From Rugalucina vietnamica (lineage: Eukaryota; Mollusca; Bivalvia; Lucinida; Lucinidae): DNA of 64,000 nt. The stretch is taken from contig OZ024874.1 of assembly GCA_964017185.1 (NCBI GenBank), positions 19,514,457 to 19,578,456 on the forward strand. The letters run 5' to 3'. The translations under genes and the position numbers were made by a program. The notes under the pieces were generated by a model that saw nothing but the letters and a program-made list of their open reading frames with translations, did not search any database and was not told the DNA's origin. This document shows positions 60,373 through 64,000 of the stretch, piece after piece. Numbering within the stretch: the stretch's first letter is position 1; every line of letters begins with the position of its first letter.

Positions 60373-60389
60373 CTGGGAAATAGTTCATA

Positions 60390-60892
60390 CTACAGTCAAT
60401 GGCCAAAAGTATTTCCACAACATCGGGAACTCCATAGACTTACATGCATTTTCATGTTTACAAGAAAACTTATTCTGTGCCTTCTGGTCAACATATTTGC
60501 ATGATTTCGGTGTATTTGAATGTTACAGCAATAAACAAAGGTTATTTGGTGACATTTCAACGTTTCATTTTCTATATACAACAGTTTGAAATTTTAGGAA
60601 TTTTTTAAAAAGTCACTTTCCCATTGACGTCAATGGTGACGTTGCCCAAAAATTGTTAAAATAAATATCACATACAAATATTTAAAAATTGGTAGCTTTA
60701 AAACACGTGCACAGAATTGACTGAAAATACCTTGTATATTGCTTTATTCGTTCACCTTTCAAATGACACCAAAATCATGAAAATATGTTGACCAAGAGGG
60801 ACGGGATAATTTTTCTTGTAAACACGAAAATACACTTTATAAGTCTACGGAGTTTTTGACGTTGTGGAAATACTTTTGTACCTTGACTGTAG
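60390..60892. mobile_element. TIR MITE next to exon 1 acceptor
   Basis: CTACAGTCAATGGCCAAAAG and its relative CTTTTGTACCTTGACTGTAG (60873-60892) form inverted ends that continue through GTATTTCCACAAC. It begins 18 bp from the exon 1 acceptor, so the branch-point region is at or inside its edge. Confidence 0.75.
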
Positions 60893-60973
60893 TTATTGAA
60901 ATATTGAATAATATACCAAGAGTAGGGGCACTGTGGTAAATGTTTATGATGTACATAAAGACTAAACACTTGA

Positions 60974-61481
60974 AACCTCAGTGGGACATAAAACCCCAAA
61001 CTGAAGTGCAAACATTCTTACTTTAACTATGACCTCGGTGGGACATAAAACCCCAAACTGAAGTGCAAACATTCTTACTTTAACTATGAACTCGGTGGGA
61101 CATAAAACCCCAAACTGAAGTGCAAACATTCTTGCTTTAACTATGACCTCGGTGGGACATAAAACCCCAAACTGAAGTGCAAACATTCTTGCTTTAACTA
61201 TGACCTCGGTGGGACATAAAACCCCAAACTGAAGTGCAAACATTCTTGCTTTAACTATGACCTCGGTGGGACATAAAACCCCAAACTGAAGTGCAAACAT
61301 TCTTGCTTTAACTATGACCTCGGTGGGACATAAAACCCCAAACTGAAGTGCAAACATTCTTGCTTTAACTATGACCTCGGTGGGACATAAAACCCCAAAC
61401 TGAAGTGCAAACATTCTTGCTTTAACTATGACCTCGGTGGGACATAAAACCCCAAACTGAAGTGCAAACATTCTTGCTTTA
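60974..61481 (-). repeat. 57-bp tandem array
   Basis: Nine direct copies of a 57-bp unit (CCTCGGTGGGACATAAAACC ... CAAACATTCTTGCTTTAACT). On the gene strand 57 is a multiple of three and one frame is open throughout (ARMFALQFGVLCPTEVIVK per unit). Each unit contains a CACTTCAG acceptor-like site. No exon of VPS13D that I recognise matches it. The last unit is cut by the LINE tail. Confidence 0.92.
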
Positions 61482-62278
61482 GTAAGTAAGTAAGTAAAGC
61501 CTTTATTTATAGAGGGTAACAACATTTAGCACATACATATAGATACAAAGACATGTAATAGCTAATCTTCCATGAGGCCCTCATAAATATATATTTACAA
61601 ATATACAAGTGAGCAAACAATGACAGAGTACATAACTATATATCTGTTTGCAGCTTGAGTTTGGTATATTGCCGGATAAAGTAATAACAAGTTCAAGATA
61701 TCTTACCGAAACGAAATGCAAGAAACCTGGTGAAATTACTGGGCAGCATGATTTTAATACATGCATATCTAATAGCAGTGTTTGTATGTACTATACAAGA
61801 CCAATATGACCAACCAAACTGCAAGTAGACAGATAGTTACTTGTACTGCAGTGACAATTTATAAAACAACAAAATACACAAACAATACAACATGATTACT
61901 AAGTACATTCACTAAGTTATCATGTAGAAATCAATAAAAATTAAGAATGTGAGGATTATTTATAATACAAGTTAAATAAGTTATACATAAATTACACATG
62001 TTCATTTCTGTTTCCTGACCATTTCAGGTATCTTGTATGAAATGTATCAATGGTTTGGGCTGTTTTGATTTCCTCTGGAAGATTATTCCATACAAGGCAG
62101 CCAGAGTATCTCATGCTTTGTTTAAAGTATTCAGTCCTAGGCTTGGGTGGGATAAAGCAACCGGCAGCAGTTGATCTTAGATTTATACTTGTATTGGCAC
62201 TGTTTCGTAAAGTAAAGTTTTCTGATATATATGTAGGTACTAAATCATTGTAGACTTTGAACATAAATTTGGCTTTCC
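61482..62278 (-). pseudogene. LINE 3' end: RT C-terminus, 3' UTR and (TTAC)n tail
   Basis: Minus strand. KAKFMFKVYNDLVPTYISEN and RTEYFKQSMRYSGCLVWNNL, PEEIKTAQTIDTFH are the C-terminal RT signature of CR1-like non-LTR retrotransposons, with a stop at about 61992. A ~490-bp 3' UTR and a (TTAC)n tail at 61482-61499 follow. It is inserted into the 57-bp array, and the coding part continues beyond the TIR transposon at 63951. Confidence 0.85.
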
Positions 62279-62283
62279 TTAAA

Positions 62284-63945
62284 CACGGCTACCAAACAGT
62301 TAAATGCGTAACCGCGGTTAAGAAAAGAAATCCGATTCACGTCCTTCCGGTTTTGCGTGTGAGGTGCAGTAAAAGGTAAACAAACTTTCGCAGCTCGCGT
62401 TTCCAAGTAATTTATTTTCACCTGGAGAAAGTTATTAAAATTTTCTCAATGCTATTTTGTTAGTTATAAATTGATCTTATCGTATCTCAAAGGGTTTCCA
62501 GATTTGTCTCCTTATAATCGTGATTTTTATTCCCTCCTCCAAAATGCATGTTGAGATTGCATTGTACATGAAGAAAATGTGGGTCAGTCATAGGGATATT
62601 TTTAGATCCCCGCTAATTGCGTCATTATAAACGGACGGCAAGGCAGCGAATAGATGATTTTAACATTGTATAAGTTCTGTGAACACTTTCCTTGCCACTG
62701 ACCGCTGCATTCTATGTAAATGTGGCTAAAAGCTGTGTCAAAATTTCGGTCACGCATTTAATCATTAGAATGATAGCAAAATAATCGACATTAAAAGCAC
62801 CTGTATTTTAGTTTCTCTCTCGAGTTCTACGTTTAACAATTTAATTATCACAGTGTCTCGTCATCTTTGTATGGTTATTACCTCGACAAATCAAGTTTTA
62901 TTGAAGCGTTTTTGACTTACAGTGGTGTGCAAGAAAAAACAAACAAACGAGAATCTGCATATACAAAAGCCTTAAATATACCTTGGTTTTCCTTTTAGTT
63001 TAAACATATTTATTCGATACTCAATACAACATACAAACATAAAAACAAATACAAATCATAGGATGAGAACGAAAGCACAAGTACTTATAGAGTTCTTCTC
63101 CTTTTGCTCATGGTTTTAGTGAGTGATAATGTTAAAAATAATTAACCCATTTAATACATATAGACAACCCCTCTCAAGGAAAATGAAAAAAAAAAAATCC
63201 AAAATTGGTTTATTTGTGATGTTTGCAGTGAGAATACTTGGTATATATCAAAATACAAACATTTTTGCAACAAACATGCAATACAAAACACTGTAATTCA
63301 CATGTATGGTATTCCTGTTTATGATAAAACTTAGACTTTAAAACATTGTGAATACTGTAATTTGCTTTTTTTTTCGTTTGCTTTCATCTAAAACGCTGTA
63401 CAGAGAATGTTAAATATCATAAAACAGGCAGAGGTTTTCAAACATATCTTGAAATAAATCCTTCTTATTTTAATGATTAAATGCTTAACCATTTTTTTCT
63501 TCCCTTCGAAAAATAAATGTTGAACCCTAAGAAAAGGGAATACTGTGGCAGACATCAGTTGTAATTTATTTAATATATAACTACAAATTTGTTGCGGAAC
63601 AATCACAAAAACATGATATTTAACAGCAAATTGACCAATTTTTAGTTGTATTTTGCCGTTCTTGACCGTGTTGAAACACATGTTTCGAAGGAGGGAACAA
63701 ATAACCCCCAAAACATCAAGTAATGTTGCAAACTGTTTTGGTGCTGTCTAACAATGATAAATAAGTGACAAAATAGCATTCTTAGATTTTTGATACCGTT
63801 CTGTACTACAAAAAAATTATCGATCGATCCGAGTAGTGTATGTTTTGTTTACATTTTATTGCACCTCACACGCAAAACCGGAAGGACGTGAATCGGATGT
63901 CTATTCTTAACCGGCGGTTACGCATTTAACTGTTTGGTAGCCGTG
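62284..63945. mobile_element. TIR DNA transposon (1.66 kb) inside the LINE
   Basis: Inverted ends of about 95 bp: CACGGCTACCAAACAGTTAA ... GTCCTTCCGGTTTTGCGTGT, and the complement at the right. TTAAA lies on both sides (62279-62283, 63946-63950). Depending on where the ends are set, the duplication could be TTAAA, TTAA or TAA. No transposase frame is visible, so it is non-autonomous. Confidence 0.88.
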
Positions 63946-64000
63946 TTAAATGGACTCGGTCATATATTGACATGATTCTCAATGTATTCATAGCTTCATC
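63946..64000 (-). pseudogene. LINE RT fragment, continuation
   Basis: On the minus strand it reads MNTLRIMSIYDRVHLR, which joins in frame with KAKFMFKVYNDL once the transposon is removed (GTC CAT TTA AGG AAA). It runs off the window edge. Confidence 0.8.

Noticed and set aside
60962..61525. A 187-codon repetitive protein
   Set aside because: It follows from an open 57-bp tandem repeat with no family resemblance or start context; kept as a repeat.

Overview
This is eukaryotic DNA, AT-rich and intron-rich, most likely from a bivalve mollusc. Two things point there: one multi-exon animal gene, and a very dense load of bivalve-style repeats. The repeats include pearl-like elements with ~150 bp tandem cores and an ACGG microsatellite, palindromic MITEs, tRNA-derived SINEs and LINE fragments. 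The species cannot be fixed by reading alone.

The only host gene I can support is VPS13D, read on the minus strand. Twenty-one internal exons run from 60372 down to 81. All have consensus splice sites, and intron phases agree at every junction (about 6,350 coding nt, ~2,116 codons, no stop). They encode the middle of the VPS13D lipid-transfer bridge and end with the UBA domain that marks VPS13D among VPS13 proteins. The 5' exons (chorein end) lie beyond 64000 and the 3' exons (VAB, DH-like and PH parts) lie before position 1.

Layout: 1-16592 holds exons 21 to 12 (UBA exon at 81-244). Four of these exons (14, 17, 19, 21) have tandem partial copies on their upstream intronic side. Each copy carries the splice acceptor plus the start of the exon. 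The most striking is an 87-bp array in front of exon 17, whose 57 exonic and 30 intronic bases keep the reading frame. 18543-22982 holds exons 11 to 7, including the 1.77 kb exon 10. The intron between exons 7 and 6 (22983-54579, 31.6 kb) has been inflated by three nested insertions. A tandem-core repeat is split by a long-TIR DNA transposon (24582-53687), which is itself split by a ~26 kb LTR retrotransposon (26932-52926). 54580-60372 holds exons 6 to 1. 60373-64000 is intron with a 57-bp array and a LINE split by a TIR transposon.

The giant LTR element has near-identical 1.29 kb LTRs, a 4-bp target duplication, a PBS, a polypurine tract and one gag-like gene with a zinc knuckle, but no visible pol. 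Its untranslated leader repeats a conserved stem-loop at least five times. The ~20.7 kb after gag is non-coding and holds further nested repeats, including a DNA element family that has inserted into itself twice.
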